Positions 40,401 through 53,689 of a stretch of 64,000 nucleotides of DNA are shown here, piece by piece. Positions within the stretch are counted from its first letter, which is position 1; each line of letters starts with the position of its first letter. Source of the DNA: Apostichopus japonicus. Taxonomy: Eukaryota > Echinodermata > Holothuroidea > Aspidochirotida > Stichopodidae. Where the stretch lies: positions 13,036,876-13,100,875 of the forward strand of contig NC_092567.1 of the NCBI RefSeq assembly GCF_037975245.1, read 5' to 3'. The notes under the pieces are model-generated. The model worked only from the letters and a program-made list of their open reading frames with translations, was not told where the DNA came from and did not search any database. The position numbers and the translations under genes were made by a program.

Positions 40401-43400
40401 GTGCGGTATCGATCAATCGAATGTCCGGTATCGATAAATCGAAGGTGCGTTACCGATCAATCGAATGTGCGGTACCGATCAATCGAATGTGCGGTATCGA
40501 TCAATATAATGTTCGGTACCGATCAATCGAATGTACGGTATCTATCGATCGAATATGCGGTACCGATCAAACGAATGTGCAGTACCGATCAATCGAATGT
40601 GCGGTATCGATCAATCGAATGTCCGATATCGATCAATCGAATGTGCGGTACCGATCAATTGAAAGTGCAGTACCAATCGATCGATCGAATGTGCGGTACC
40701 GATCAAACGAATGTGCAGTACCGATCAATCGAATGTGCGGTATCGATCAATCGAATGTCCGATATCGATCAATCGAATTTGCGGTACCGATCAATCGAAT
40801 GTGCGGTACCGATCAATCGAATGTGCGGTACCGATCAATCGAATGTGCTGTATCAATCGATCGAATGTTCGGTAGCGATCAATCGAATGATCGGTACCGA
40901 TCAATCGAATGTGCGGTATCGATCGATGAAATGTTCGGTACCGATCAATCGAATGTGCAGTATCGATCGATCGAATGTTCGGTACCGATCAATCGAATGT
41001 TCGGTATCGATCAATCGAATGTGCGGTACCGATCAATCGAATGTGCGGTATCGATCAATTTAATGTTCGGTATCGATCAATCGAATGTGCGGTATCGATC
41101 AATCGAATGTCCGGTATCGATAAATCGAATGTGCAGTACCGATCAATCGAATGTGCGGTACCGATCAATCGAATGTGCGGTACCAATCGATCGATCGAAT
41201 GTGCGGTACCGATCAAACGAATGTGCGGTACCGATCAATCGAATGTGCGGATTAGATCGATAAATCGAATGTGCGGTACCGATCGATGGAATGTGCGGTA
41301 CCGATCAATCGAATGTGCGGTACCGATCATTTGAATGTGCGGAACCGATCAATCGAATATGAGTTACCGATCAATCGAAAATTCGGTACCGATCGATCGA
41401 ATGTGCGGTATCGATCGATCGAATGTTCGCTACCGACCCATCAAATGTTCGGTACCGATCGATCGAATGTGCGGTACCGATTAATCGAATATGCGGTATC
41501 GATCTATCGAATGTGCGGTACCGATCGATGGAATGTGCGGTACCGATCAATCGAATGTGCGGTACCGATCAATCGAATGTGCGATTCCGCTCGATCGAAT
41601 GTGCGGTATCGATCAATCGAATGTGCGGTACCGATCATTCGAAAATTCGGTACCGATCAATCGAATGTGCGTTACCGATCGATCAAATGTGCGGTAACGA
41701 TCAATCGAATATGCGGTACCGATCAATCGAATGTGCGGTACCGATCGATCGAATGTGCGGTACCGATCGATCGAATGTGCGGTATTGATCGATCGAATGT
41801 GCGTTACCGATCAATCGAATATTCGGTACCGATCGATCCAATATGCGGTACCGATCGATCGAATGTGCGTTACCGATCGATCGAATGTGCGGTACCGATC
41901 AATCGAATGTGCGGTATCGATCAATCGAATGTGCGGTACCGATCGATCGAATCTGCGGTACCGATCGATCGAATGTGCGGTATTGATCGATCGAATGTGC
42001 GTTACCGATCAATCGAATGTGCGGAACCGATCGATCGAATGTGCGGTACCGATCGATCGAATGTGCGGTATTGATCGATCGAATGTGCGTTACCGATCAA
42101 TCGAATATTCGGTATCGATCGATCCAATATGCGGTACCGATCGATCGAATGTGCGTTACCGATCAATCGAATGTGCGGTATCGATCAATCGAATGTGCGG
42201 TACCGATCGATCGAATGTGCGGTACCGATCAATCGAATGTGCGGTACCGATCGATCGATCGAATGTGCGGTACCGATCAAACGAATGTGCGGTACCGATC
42301 AATCGAATGTGCGGTATCGATCAATCGAATGTCCGGTATCGATAAATCGAAGGTGCGTTACCGATCAATCGAATGTGCGGTACCGATCAACGAATGTGCG
42401 GTACCGATCAATCGAATGTGCGGTATCGATCAATATAATGTTCGGTACCAATCAATCGAATGTGCGGTATCGATCAATCGAATGTCCGGTATCGATAAAT
42501 CGAATGTGCGGTACCGATCAATCGAATGTGCGGTACCAATCGATCGATCGAATGTGCGGTACCGATCAAACGAATGTGCGGTACCGATCAATCGAATGTG
42601 CGGTATCGATCAATCGAATGTCCGGTATCGATAAATCGAAGGTGCGTTACCGATCAATCGAATGTGCGGTACCGATCAACGAATGTGCGGTACCGATCAA
42701 TCGAATGTGCGGTATCGATCAATATAATGTTCGGTACCAATCAATCGAATGTGCGGTATCGATCAATCGAATGTCCGGTATCGATAAATCGAATGTGCGG
42801 TACCGATCAATCGAATGTGCGGTACCGATCAATCGAATGTGCGGTACCAATCGATCGATCGAATGTGCGGTACCAATCAATCGAATGTGCGGATTAGATC
42901 GATCGAATGCGTGGAACCAATCAATCGAATGTTCGGTACCGATCGATCGAATGTTCGGTACCAATGAATGGAATGTTCGGTACCCATCGATTGAATGTGC
43001 GGTACCGATGAATCGAATGTTCGGTATCGATCCATCGAATGTTCGGTATCGATCGATCAGATGTGCGAAACCGATCAACCTAAAGTGCGAAACCGATCAA
43101 TCGAATGTTCGGTACCGATCAATCGAGTGTGCGATACCGATCAATATCATGTTCGGAACAGATCAATCGAATGTTCGGTATCAATCAATCGAATGTGCGG
43201 TATCGATCAATCGAATGTACGGTACCAATCGATCGAATGTGCGGTATCGATCGATCGAATGTACGGTACCAATCAATCGAATGTGCGGTATCGATCGATG
43301 AAATGTTCGGTACCGATCAATCGAATGTGCAGCATCGATCGATCGAATGTTCGGTACCGATCAATCGAATGTTCGGTATCGATTAATCGAATGTGCGGTA

Positions 43401-46400
43401 CCGATCAATCGAATGTGCGGTACCGATCAATCGAATGTGCGGTACCAATCGATCGATCGAATGTGCGGTACCGATCAAACGAATGTGCGGTACCGATCAA
43501 TCGAATGTGCGGTACCGATCAATCGAATGTGCGGTACCGATCAATCGAATGTCAGGTATCGATAAATCGAATGTGCGGTACCGATCAATCGAATGTGCAG
43601 TACCGATCAATCGAATGTGCAGTATCGATCGATCGAATGTTCGGTACCGATCAATCGAATGTGCGAAACCTATCAATCGAATGTTCGGTCCTGATCAATC
43701 GAATGTTCGGTATCGATCGATCGAATGTGCGGTATCGATCAATCGTATGTGCGGTACCAATGATTCGAATGTTCGGTAACGATCAATCGAATGTGCGGTA
43801 CCGATCAAACGCATGTGCGGTTCGATCGAATGTGCGGTACCGGTTAAACGAATATTCGGTACCGATCGATCGAATGTGCGGATTAGATCGATCGAATGCG
43901 TGGAACCAATCAATCGAATGTTCGGTACCAATGAATCGAATGTTCGGTACCCATCGATTGAATGTGCGGTACCGATGAATCGAATGTTCGGTATCGATCC
44001 ATCGAATGTTCGGTATCGATCGATCAGATGTGCGAAACCGATCAACCTAAAGTGCGAAACCGATCAATCGAATGTTCGGTACCGATCAATCGAGTGTGCG
44101 ATACCGATCAATAAAATGTTCGGAACAGATCAATCGAATGTTCGGTATCGATCAATCGAATGTGCGGTATCGATCAATCGAATGTGCGGTACCGATCAAT
44201 CGAATGTTCGGTATCGATCGATCGAATGTGCAAAACCGATCAACCTAATGTGCGAAACCGATCATTCGAATGTTCGGTCCTGATCAATCGAATGTTCGGG
44301 ACCGATCAATCGAATGTGCGGTACCGATCAATCGAATGTACAGTATCGATCAATCGAATGTGCGGTTTCGATCGATCGAATGTTCGGTACCGATCAATAT
44401 AATGTTCGGAACAGATCAATCGAATGTGCGGTATCGATTAATCGAAAGTGCGGTATCGATCAATCGAATGTGCGGTACCGATCAATCGAATGTTCGGCAT
44501 CGATCGATCGAATGTGCGAAACCGATCAACCTAATGTGCGAAACCGATCAATCGAATGTTCGGTCCTGATCAATCGAATGTTCGTGACCGATCAATCGAA
44601 TGTACAGTATCGATCATTCGAATGTTCGGTACTGGTCAATCGAACGTGCGGTACCGATCAATTGAATGTGCGGAACCGATCAATCGAATGTTCGGCATCG
44701 ATCGATCGAATGTGCAAAACCGATCAACCTAATGTGCGAAACCGATCAATTGAATGTTCGGTCCTGATCAATCGAATGTTCGTGACCAATCAATCGAATG
44801 TGCGGTACCGATCAATCGAATGTATAGTATCGATCAATCGAATGTTCGGTGCCAATCAATCGAATGTGCGGTATCGATCGATGAAATGTTCGGTACCGAT
44901 CAATCGAATGTGCAGTATCGATCGATCGAATGTTCGGTACCGATCAATCGAATGTTCGGTATCGATCAATCGAATGTGCGGTACCGATCAATCGAATGTG
45001 CGGTACCGATCAATCGAATGTGCGGTACCAATCGATCGATCGAATGTGCGGTACCGATCAAACGAATGTGCGGTACCGATCAATCGAATGTGCGGTATCG
45101 ATCAATCGAATGTCCGGTATCGATAAATCGAAGGTGCGTTACCGATCAATCGAATGTGCGGTACCGATCAATCGAATGTGCGGTATCGATCAATATAATG
45201 TTCGGTACCGATCAATCGAATGTACGGTATCTATCGATCGAATATGCGGTACCGATCAAACGAATGTGCAGTACCGATCAATCGAATGTGCGGTATCGAT
45301 CAATCGAATGTCCGATATCGATCAATCGAATGTGCGGTACCGATCAATTGAAAGTGCAGTACCAATCGATCGATCGAATGTGCGGTACCGATCAAACGAA
45401 TGTGCAGTACCGATCAATCGAATGTGCGGTATCGATCAATCGAATGTCCGATATCGATCAATCGAATTTGCGGTACCGATCAATCGAATGTGCGGTACCG
45501 ATCAATCGAATGTGCGGTACCGATCAATCGAATGTGCTGTATCAATCGATCGAATGTTCGGTAGCGATCAATCGAATGATCGGTACCGATCAATCGAATG
45601 TGCGGTATCGATCGATGAAATGTTCGGTACCGATCAATCGAATGTGCAGTATCGATCGATCGAATGTTCGGTACCGATCAAACGAATGTGCGGTACCGAT
45701 CAATCGAATGTGCGGTACCGATCAATCGAATGTGCGGTACCGATCAATCGAATGTCAGGTATCGATAAATCGAATGTGCGGTACCGATCAATCGAATGTG
45801 CAGTACCGATCAATCGAATGTGCAGTATCGATCGATCGAATGTTCGGTACCGATCAATCGAATGTGCGAAACCTATCAATCGAATGTTCGGTCCTGATCA
45901 ATCGAATGTTCGGTATCGATCGATCGAATGTGCGGTATCGATCAATCGTATGTGCGGTACCAATGATTCGAATGTTCGGTAACGATCAATCGAATGTGCG
46001 GTACCGATCAAACGCATGTGCGGTTCGATCGAATGTGCGGTACCGGTTAAACGAATATTCGGTACCGATCGATCGAATGTGCGGATTAGATCGATCGAAT
46101 GCGTGGAACCAATCAATCGAATGTTCGGTACCAATGAATCGAATGTTCGGTACCCATCGATTGAATGTGCGGTACCGATGAATCGAATGTTCGGTATCGA
46201 TCCATCGAATGTTCGGTATCGATCGATCAGATGTGCGAAACCGATCAACCTAAAGTGCGAAACCGATCAATCGAATGTTCGGTACCGATCAATCGAGTGT
46301 GCGATACCGATCAATAAAATGTTCGGAACAGATCAATCGAATGTTCGGTATCGATCAATCGAATGTGCGGTATCGATCAATCGAATGTGCGGTACCGATC

Positions 46401-49190
46401 AATCGAATGTTCGGTATCGATCGATCGAATGTGCAAAACCGATCAACCTAATGTGCGAAACCGATCATTCGAATGTTCGGTCCTGATCAATCGAATGTTC
46501 GGGACCGATCAATCGAATGTGCGGTACCGATCAATCGAATGTACAGTATCGATCAATCGAATGTGCGGTTTCGATCGATCGAATGTTCGGTACCGATCAA
46601 TATAATGTTCGGAACAGATCAATCGAATGTGCGGTATCGATTAATCGAAAGTGCGGTATCGATCAATCGAATGTGCGGTACCGATCAATCGAATGTTCGG
46701 CATCGATCGATCGAATGTGCGAAACCGATCAACCTAATGTGCGAAACCGATCAATCGAATGTTCGGTCCTGATCAATCGAATGTTCGTGACCGATCAATC
46801 GAATGTACAGTATCGATCATTCGAATGTTCGGTACTGGTCAATCGAACGTGCGGTACCGATCAATTGAATGTGCGGAACCGATCAATCGAATGTTCGGCA
46901 TCGATCGATCGAATGTGCAAAACCGATCAACCTAATGTGCGAAACCGATCAATTGAATGTTCGGTCCTGATCAATCGAATGTTCGTGACCAATCAATCGA
47001 ATGTGCGGTACCGATCAATCGAATGTATAGTATCGATCAATCGAATGTTCGGTGCCAATCAATCGAATGTGCGGTATCGATCGATGAAATGTTCGGTACC
47101 GATCAATCGAATGTGCAGTATCGATCGATCGAATGTTCGGTACCGATCAATCGAATGTTCGGTATCGATCAATCGAATGTGCGGTACCGATCAATCGAAT
47201 GTGCGGTACCGATCAATCGAATGTGCGGTACCAATCGATCGATCGAATGTGCGGTACCGATCAAACGAATGTGCGGTACCGATCAATCGAATGTGCGGTA
47301 TCGATCAATCGAATGTCCGGTATCGATAAATCGAAGGTGCGTTACCGATCAATCGAATGTGCGGTACCGATCAATCGAATGTGCGGTATCGATCAATATA
47401 ATGTTCGGTACCGATCAATCGAATGTACGGTATCTATCGATCGAATATGCGGTACCGATCAAACGAATGTGCAGTACCGATCAATCGAATGTGCGGTATC
47501 GATCAATCGAATGTCCGATATCGATCAATCGAATGTGCGGTACCGATCAATTGAAAGTGCAGTACCAATCGATCGATCGAATGTGCGGTACCGATCAAAC
47601 GAATGTGCAGTACCGATCAATCGAATGTGCGGTATCGATCAATCGAATGTCCGATATCGATCAATCGAATTTGCGGTACCGATCAATCGAATGTGCGGTA
47701 CCGATCAATCGAATGTGCGGTACCGATCAATCGAATGTGCTGTATCAATCGATCGAATGTTCGGTAGCGATCAATCGAATGATCGGTACCGATCAATCGA
47801 ATGTGCGGTATCGATCGATGAAATGTTCGGTACCGATCAATCGAATGTGCAGTATCGATCGATCGAATGTTCGGTACCGATCAATCGAATGTTCGGTATC
47901 GATCAATCGAATGTGCGGTACCGATCAATCGAATGTGCGGTATCGATCAATTTAATGTTCGGTATCGATCAATCGAATGTGCGGTATCGATCAATCGAAT
48001 GTCCGGTATCGATAAATCGAATGTGCAGTACCGATCAATCGAATGTGCGGTACCGATCAATCGAATGTGCGGTACCAATCGATCGATCGAATGTGCGGTA
48101 CCGATCAAACGAATGTGCGGTACCGATCAATCGAATGTGCGGATTAGATCGATAAATCGAATGTGCGGTACCGATCGATGGAATGTGCGGTACCGATCAA
48201 TCGAATGTGCGGTACCGATCAATCGAATGTGCGAATCCGCTCGATCGAATGTGCGGTATCGATCAATCGAATGTGCGGTACCGATCATTTGAATGTGCAG
48301 AACCGATCAATCGAATATGAGTTACCGATCAATCGAAAATTCGGTACCGATCGATCGAATGTGCGGTATCGATCGATCGAATGTTCGCTACCGACCCATC
48401 AAATGTTCGGTACCGATCGATCGAATGTGCGGTACCGATTAATCGAATATGCGGTATCGATCTATCGAATGTGCGGTACCGATCGATGGAATGTGCGGTA
48501 CCGATCAATCGAATGTGCGGTACCGATCAATCGAATGTGCGATTCCGCTCGATCGAATGTGCGGTATCGATCAATCGAATGTGCGGTACCGATCATTCGA
48601 AAATTCGGTACCGATCAATCGAATGTGCGTTACCGATCGATCGAATGTGCGGTAACGATCAATCGAATATGCGGTACCGATCAATCGAATGTGCGGTACC
48701 GATCGATCGAATGTGCGGTACCGATCGATCGAATGTGCGGTATTGATCGATCGAATGTGCGTTACCGATCAATCGAATATTCGGTACCGATCGATCCAAT
48801 ATGCGGTACCGATCGATCGAATGTGCGTTACCGATCGATCGAATGTGCGGTACCGATCAATCGAATGTGCGGTATCGATCAATCGAATGTGCGGTACCGA
48901 TCGATCGAATCTGCGGTACCGATCGATCGAATGTGCGGTATTGATCGATCGAATGTGCGTTACCGATCAATCGAATGTGCGGAACCGATCGATCGAATGT
49001 GCGGTACCGATCGATCGAATGTGCGGTATTGATCGATCGAATGTGCGTTACCGATCAATCGAATATTCGGTATCGATCGATCCAATATGCGGTACCGATC
49101 GATCGAATGTGCGTTACCGATCAATCGAATGTGCGGTATCGATCAATCGAATGTGCGGTACCGATCGATCGAATGTGCGGTACCGATCGA
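37410..49190. repeat. Tandem duplication of a roughly 4.8-kb block, second copy enlarged
   Basis: Unit 1 is about 37,410-42,230 and unit 2 about 42,231-49,190. A CCGATCGATCGATCG monomer at 37422 matches 42247. The offset then changes to 4,689 because unit 1 has an extra 136 bp near 37,690-37,830. Unit 2 contains an additional 2.2-kb internal duplication, so its last part lies 6,892 (later 6,958) bp from its partner. The 66-bp change is a loss of three monomers near 41,325. Confidence 0.78.
43471..47876. repeat. Tandem duplication, 2,203-bp offset
   Basis: CCGATCAAACG at 43471 recurs at 45674, and the variant order stays in step to about 47,876. The join near 45,673 fuses GAATGTTCGGTACCGATC to AAACGAATGTGCGG. 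Both copies contain the 17-bp GGTTCGATCG monomer (near 43,818 and 46,021) and GTCCTGATC monomers. Confidence 0.85.
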
Positions 49191-49559
49191 TCGAATGTGC
49201 GGTATTGATGGATCGAATGTGCGTTACCGATCAATCGAATGTGCAGAACCGATCAATCGAATGTGCGGAACCGATCAATCGAATATGCGTCACGGATCAA
49301 TCAAAAATTCGGTATCGATCGTTCGAATGTGCGGTATCGATCGATGAAATGTTCGGTACCGATCAATCGAATGTGCAGTATCGATCGATCGAATGTTCGG
49401 TACCGATCAATCGAATGTCCGATATCGATCAATCGAATTTGCGGTACGGATCAATCGAATGTGCGGTACCGATCAATCGAATGTGCGGTACCGATCAATC
49501 GAATGTGCTGTATCAATCGATCGAATGTTCGGTAGCGATCAATCGAATGATCGGTACCG

Positions 49560-52345
49560 ATCAATCGAATGTGCGGTACCGATCAATCGAATGTGCGGTA
49601 CCAATCGATCGATCGAATGTGCGGTACCAATCGATCGACCGAATATGCGGTACCGATCAATCGAATGTGCGGATTAGATCGATCGAATGCGTGGAACCAA
49701 TCAATCGAATGTTCGGTACCGATCGATCGAATGTTCGGTACCAATGAATGGAATGTTCGGTACCCATCGATTGAATGTGCGGTACCGATGAATCGAATGT
49801 TCGGTATCGATCCATCGAATGTTCGGTATCGATCGATCAGATGTGCGAAACCGATCAACCTAAAGTGCGAAACCGATCAATCGAATGTTCGGTACCGATC
49901 AATCGAGTGTGCGATACCGATCAATATCATGTTCGGAACAGATCAATCGAATGTTCGGTATCAATCAATCGAATGTGCGGTATCGATCAATCGAATGTAC
50001 GGTACCAATCGATCGAATGTGCGGTATCGATCGATCGAATGTACGGTACCAATCAATCGAATGTGCGGTATCGATCGATGAAATGTTCGGTACCGATCAA
50101 TCGAATGTGCAGTATCGATCGATCGAATGTTCGGTACCGATCAATCGAATGTTCGGTATCGATTAATCGAATGTGCGGTACCGATCAATCGAATGTGCGG
50201 TACCGATCAATCGAATGTGCGGTACCAATCGATCGATCGAATGTGCGGTACCGATCGATCGAATGTGCGGTATTGATCGATCGAATGTGCGTTACCGATC
50301 AATCTAATATTCGGTACCGATCGATCCAATATGCGGTACCGATCGATCGAATGTGCGTTACCGATCGATCGAATGTGCGGTACCGATCAATCGAATGTGC
50401 GGTATCGATCAATCGAATGTGCGGTACCGATCGATCGAATCTGCGGTACCGATCGATCGAATGTGCGGTATTGATCGATCGAATGTGCGTTACCGATCAA
50501 TCGAATGTGCGGAACCGATCGATCGAATGTGCGGTACCGATCGATCGAATGTGCGGTATTGATCGATCGAATGTGCGTTACCGATCAATCGAATATTCGG
50601 TATCGATCGATCCAATATGCGGTACCGATCGATCGAATGTGCGTTACCGATCAATCGAATGTGCGGTATCGATCAATCGAATGTGCGGTACCGATCGATC
50701 GAATGTGCGGTACCGATCGATCGAATGTGCGGTATTGATGGATCGAATGTGCGTTACCGATCAATCGAATGTGCAGAACCGATCAATCGAATGTGCGGTA
50801 CCGATCAATCGAATGTGCCGTACCGATCAATCGATAGTTCGGTATCGATCAATCGAATGTGCGGTATCGATAAATCGAATGTGCGGTACCGATCAATCGA
50901 ATGTGCGGTACCGATCAATCGAATGTCAGGTATCGATAAATCGAATGTGCGGTACCGATCAATCGAATGTGCGGTACCGATCAATCGAATGTGCGGTACC
51001 GATCAATCGAATGTGCGGTACTGATCAATCGAATGTGCGGTACCAATCGATCGATCGAATGTGCGGTACCGATCAAACGAATGTGCGGTACCGATCAATC
51101 GAATGTGCGGTATCGATCAATCGAATGTCCGGTATCGATAAATCGAAGGTGCGTTACCGATCAATCGAAAGTGCGGTACCGATCAACGAATGTGCGGTAC
51201 CGATCAATCGAATGTTCGGTATCGATCAATCGAATGTGCGGTACCGATCAATCGAATGTTCGGTACCGATCAATCGAATGTGCGGTATCAATCGATCGAT
51301 CGAATGTGCGGTACCGATCAAACGAATGTGCGGTACCGATCAATCGAATGTGCGCTACCGATCAATCGAATGTGCGGTACCGATCAATCGAATGTGCGGT
51401 ACCAATCGATCGATCGAATGTGCGGTACCGATCAAACGAATGTGCGGTACCGATCAATCGAATGTGCGGTATCGATCAATCGAATGTCCGGTATCGATAA
51501 ATCGAAGGTGCGTTACCGATCAATCGAATGTGCGGTACCGATCAACGAATGTGCGGTACCGATCAATCGAATGTGCGGTATCGATCAATATAATGTTCGG
51601 TACCAATCAATCGAATGTGCGGTATCGATCAATCGAATGTCCGGTATCGATAAATCGATTGTGCGGTACCGATCAATCGAATGTGCGGTACCAATCGATC
51701 GATCGAATGTGCGGTACCAATCGATCGACCGAATATGCGGTACCGATCAATCGAATGTGCGGATTAGATCGATCGAATGCGTGGAACCAATCAATCGAAT
51801 GTTCGGTACCGATCGATCGAATGTTCGGTACCAATGAATGGAATGTTCGGTACCCATCGATTGAATGTGCGGTACCGATGAATCGAATGTTCGGTATCGA
51901 TCCATCGATCGTTCGGTATCGATCGATCAGATGTGCGAAACCGATCAACCTAAAGTGCGAAACCGATCAATCGAATGTTCGGTACCGATCAATCGAGTGT
52001 GCGATACCGATCAATATCATGTTCGGAACAGATCAATCGAATGTTCGGTATCAATCAATCGAATGTGCGGTATCGATCAATCGAATGTACGGTACCAATC
52101 GATCGAATGTGCGGTATCGATCGATCGAATGTACGGTACCAATCAATCGAATGTGCGGTATCGATCGATGAAATGTTCGGTACCGATCAATCGAATGTGC
52201 AGTATCGATCGATCGAATGTTCGGTACCGATCAATCGAATGTTCGGTATCGATTAATCGAATGTGCGGTACCGATCAATCGAATGTGCGGTACCGATCAA
52301 TCGAATGTGCGGTACCAATCGATCGATCGAATGTGCGGTACCGAT
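49560..52345. repeat. Duplicated segment, 2,090-bp offset, with a B-type insert between
   Basis: About 49,560-50,255 matches about 51,650-52,345. The first copy is followed by a B-type tract (about 50,255-50,790) and then by a block like 7,850-8,650. One visible difference is near 51,909, where CATCGATCGTTCGG replaces CATCGAATGTTCGG. This region also carries the longest open frame in the satellite (49,775-52,171, 798 codons), which I do not regard as a gene. Confidence 0.7.
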
Positions 52346-53689
52346 CAAACGAATGTGCGGTACCGATCAATCGAATGTGCGGTACCGATCAATCGAATGT
52401 GCGGTACCGATCAATCGAATGTCAGGTATCGATAAATCGAATGTGCGGTACCGATCAATCGAATGTGCAGTACCGATCAATCGAATGTGCAGTATCGATC
52501 GATCGAATGTTCGGTACCGATCAATCGAATGTGCGAAACCTATCAATCGAATATTCGGTCCTGATCAATCGAATGTTCGGTATCGATCGATCGAATGTGC
52601 GGTATCGATCAATCGTATGTGCGGTACCAATGATTCGAATGTTCGGTAACGATCAATCGAATGTGCGGTACCGATCAAACGCATGTGCGGTTCGATCGAA
52701 TGTGCGGTACCGGTTAAACGAATATTCGGTACCGATCGATCGAATGTGCGGATTAGATCGATCGAATGCGTGGAACCAATCAATCGAATGTTCGGTACCA
52801 ATGAATCGAATGTTCGGTACCCATCGATTGAATGTGCGGTACCGATGAATCGAATGTTCGGTATCGATCCATCGAATGTTCGGTATCGATCGATCAGATG
52901 TGCGAAACCGATCAACCTAAAGTGCGAAACCGATCAATCGAATGTTCGGTACCGATCAATCGAGTGTGCGATACCGATCAATATAATGTTCGGAACAGAT
53001 CAATCGAATGTGCAGTATCGATTAATCGAAAGTGCGGTATCGATCAATCGAATGTGCGGTACCGATCAGTCGAATGTTCGGCATCGATCGATCGAATGTG
53101 CGAAACCGATCAACCTAATGTGCGAAACCGATCAATCGAATGTTCGGTCCTGATCAATCGAATGTTCGTGACCGATCAATCGAATGTGCGGTACCGATCA
53201 ATCGAATGTACAGTATCGATCATTCGAATGTTCGGTATCGATCAATCGAATGTGCGGTACCGATCAATCGAATGTGCGGTACCGATCAATCGAATGTGCG
53301 GTACCGATCAATCGAATGTGCTGTATCAATCGATCGAATGTTCGGTAGCGATCAATCGAATGATCGGTACCGATCAATCGAATGTGCGGTATCGATCGAT
53401 CGAATGTTCGGTACCGATCAATCGAATGTTCGGTATCGATCAATTGAATGTGCGGTACCGATCAATCGAATGTGCGGTATCGATCAATTTAATGTTCGGT
53501 ATCGATCAATCGAATGTGCGGTATCGATCAATCGAATGTCCGGTATCGATAAATCGAATGTGCAGTACCGATCAATCGAATGTGCGGTACCGATCAATCG
53601 AATGTGCGGTACCAATCGATCGATCGAATGTGCGGTACCGATCAAACGAATGTGCGGTACCGATCAATCGAATGTGCGGTACCGATCAA

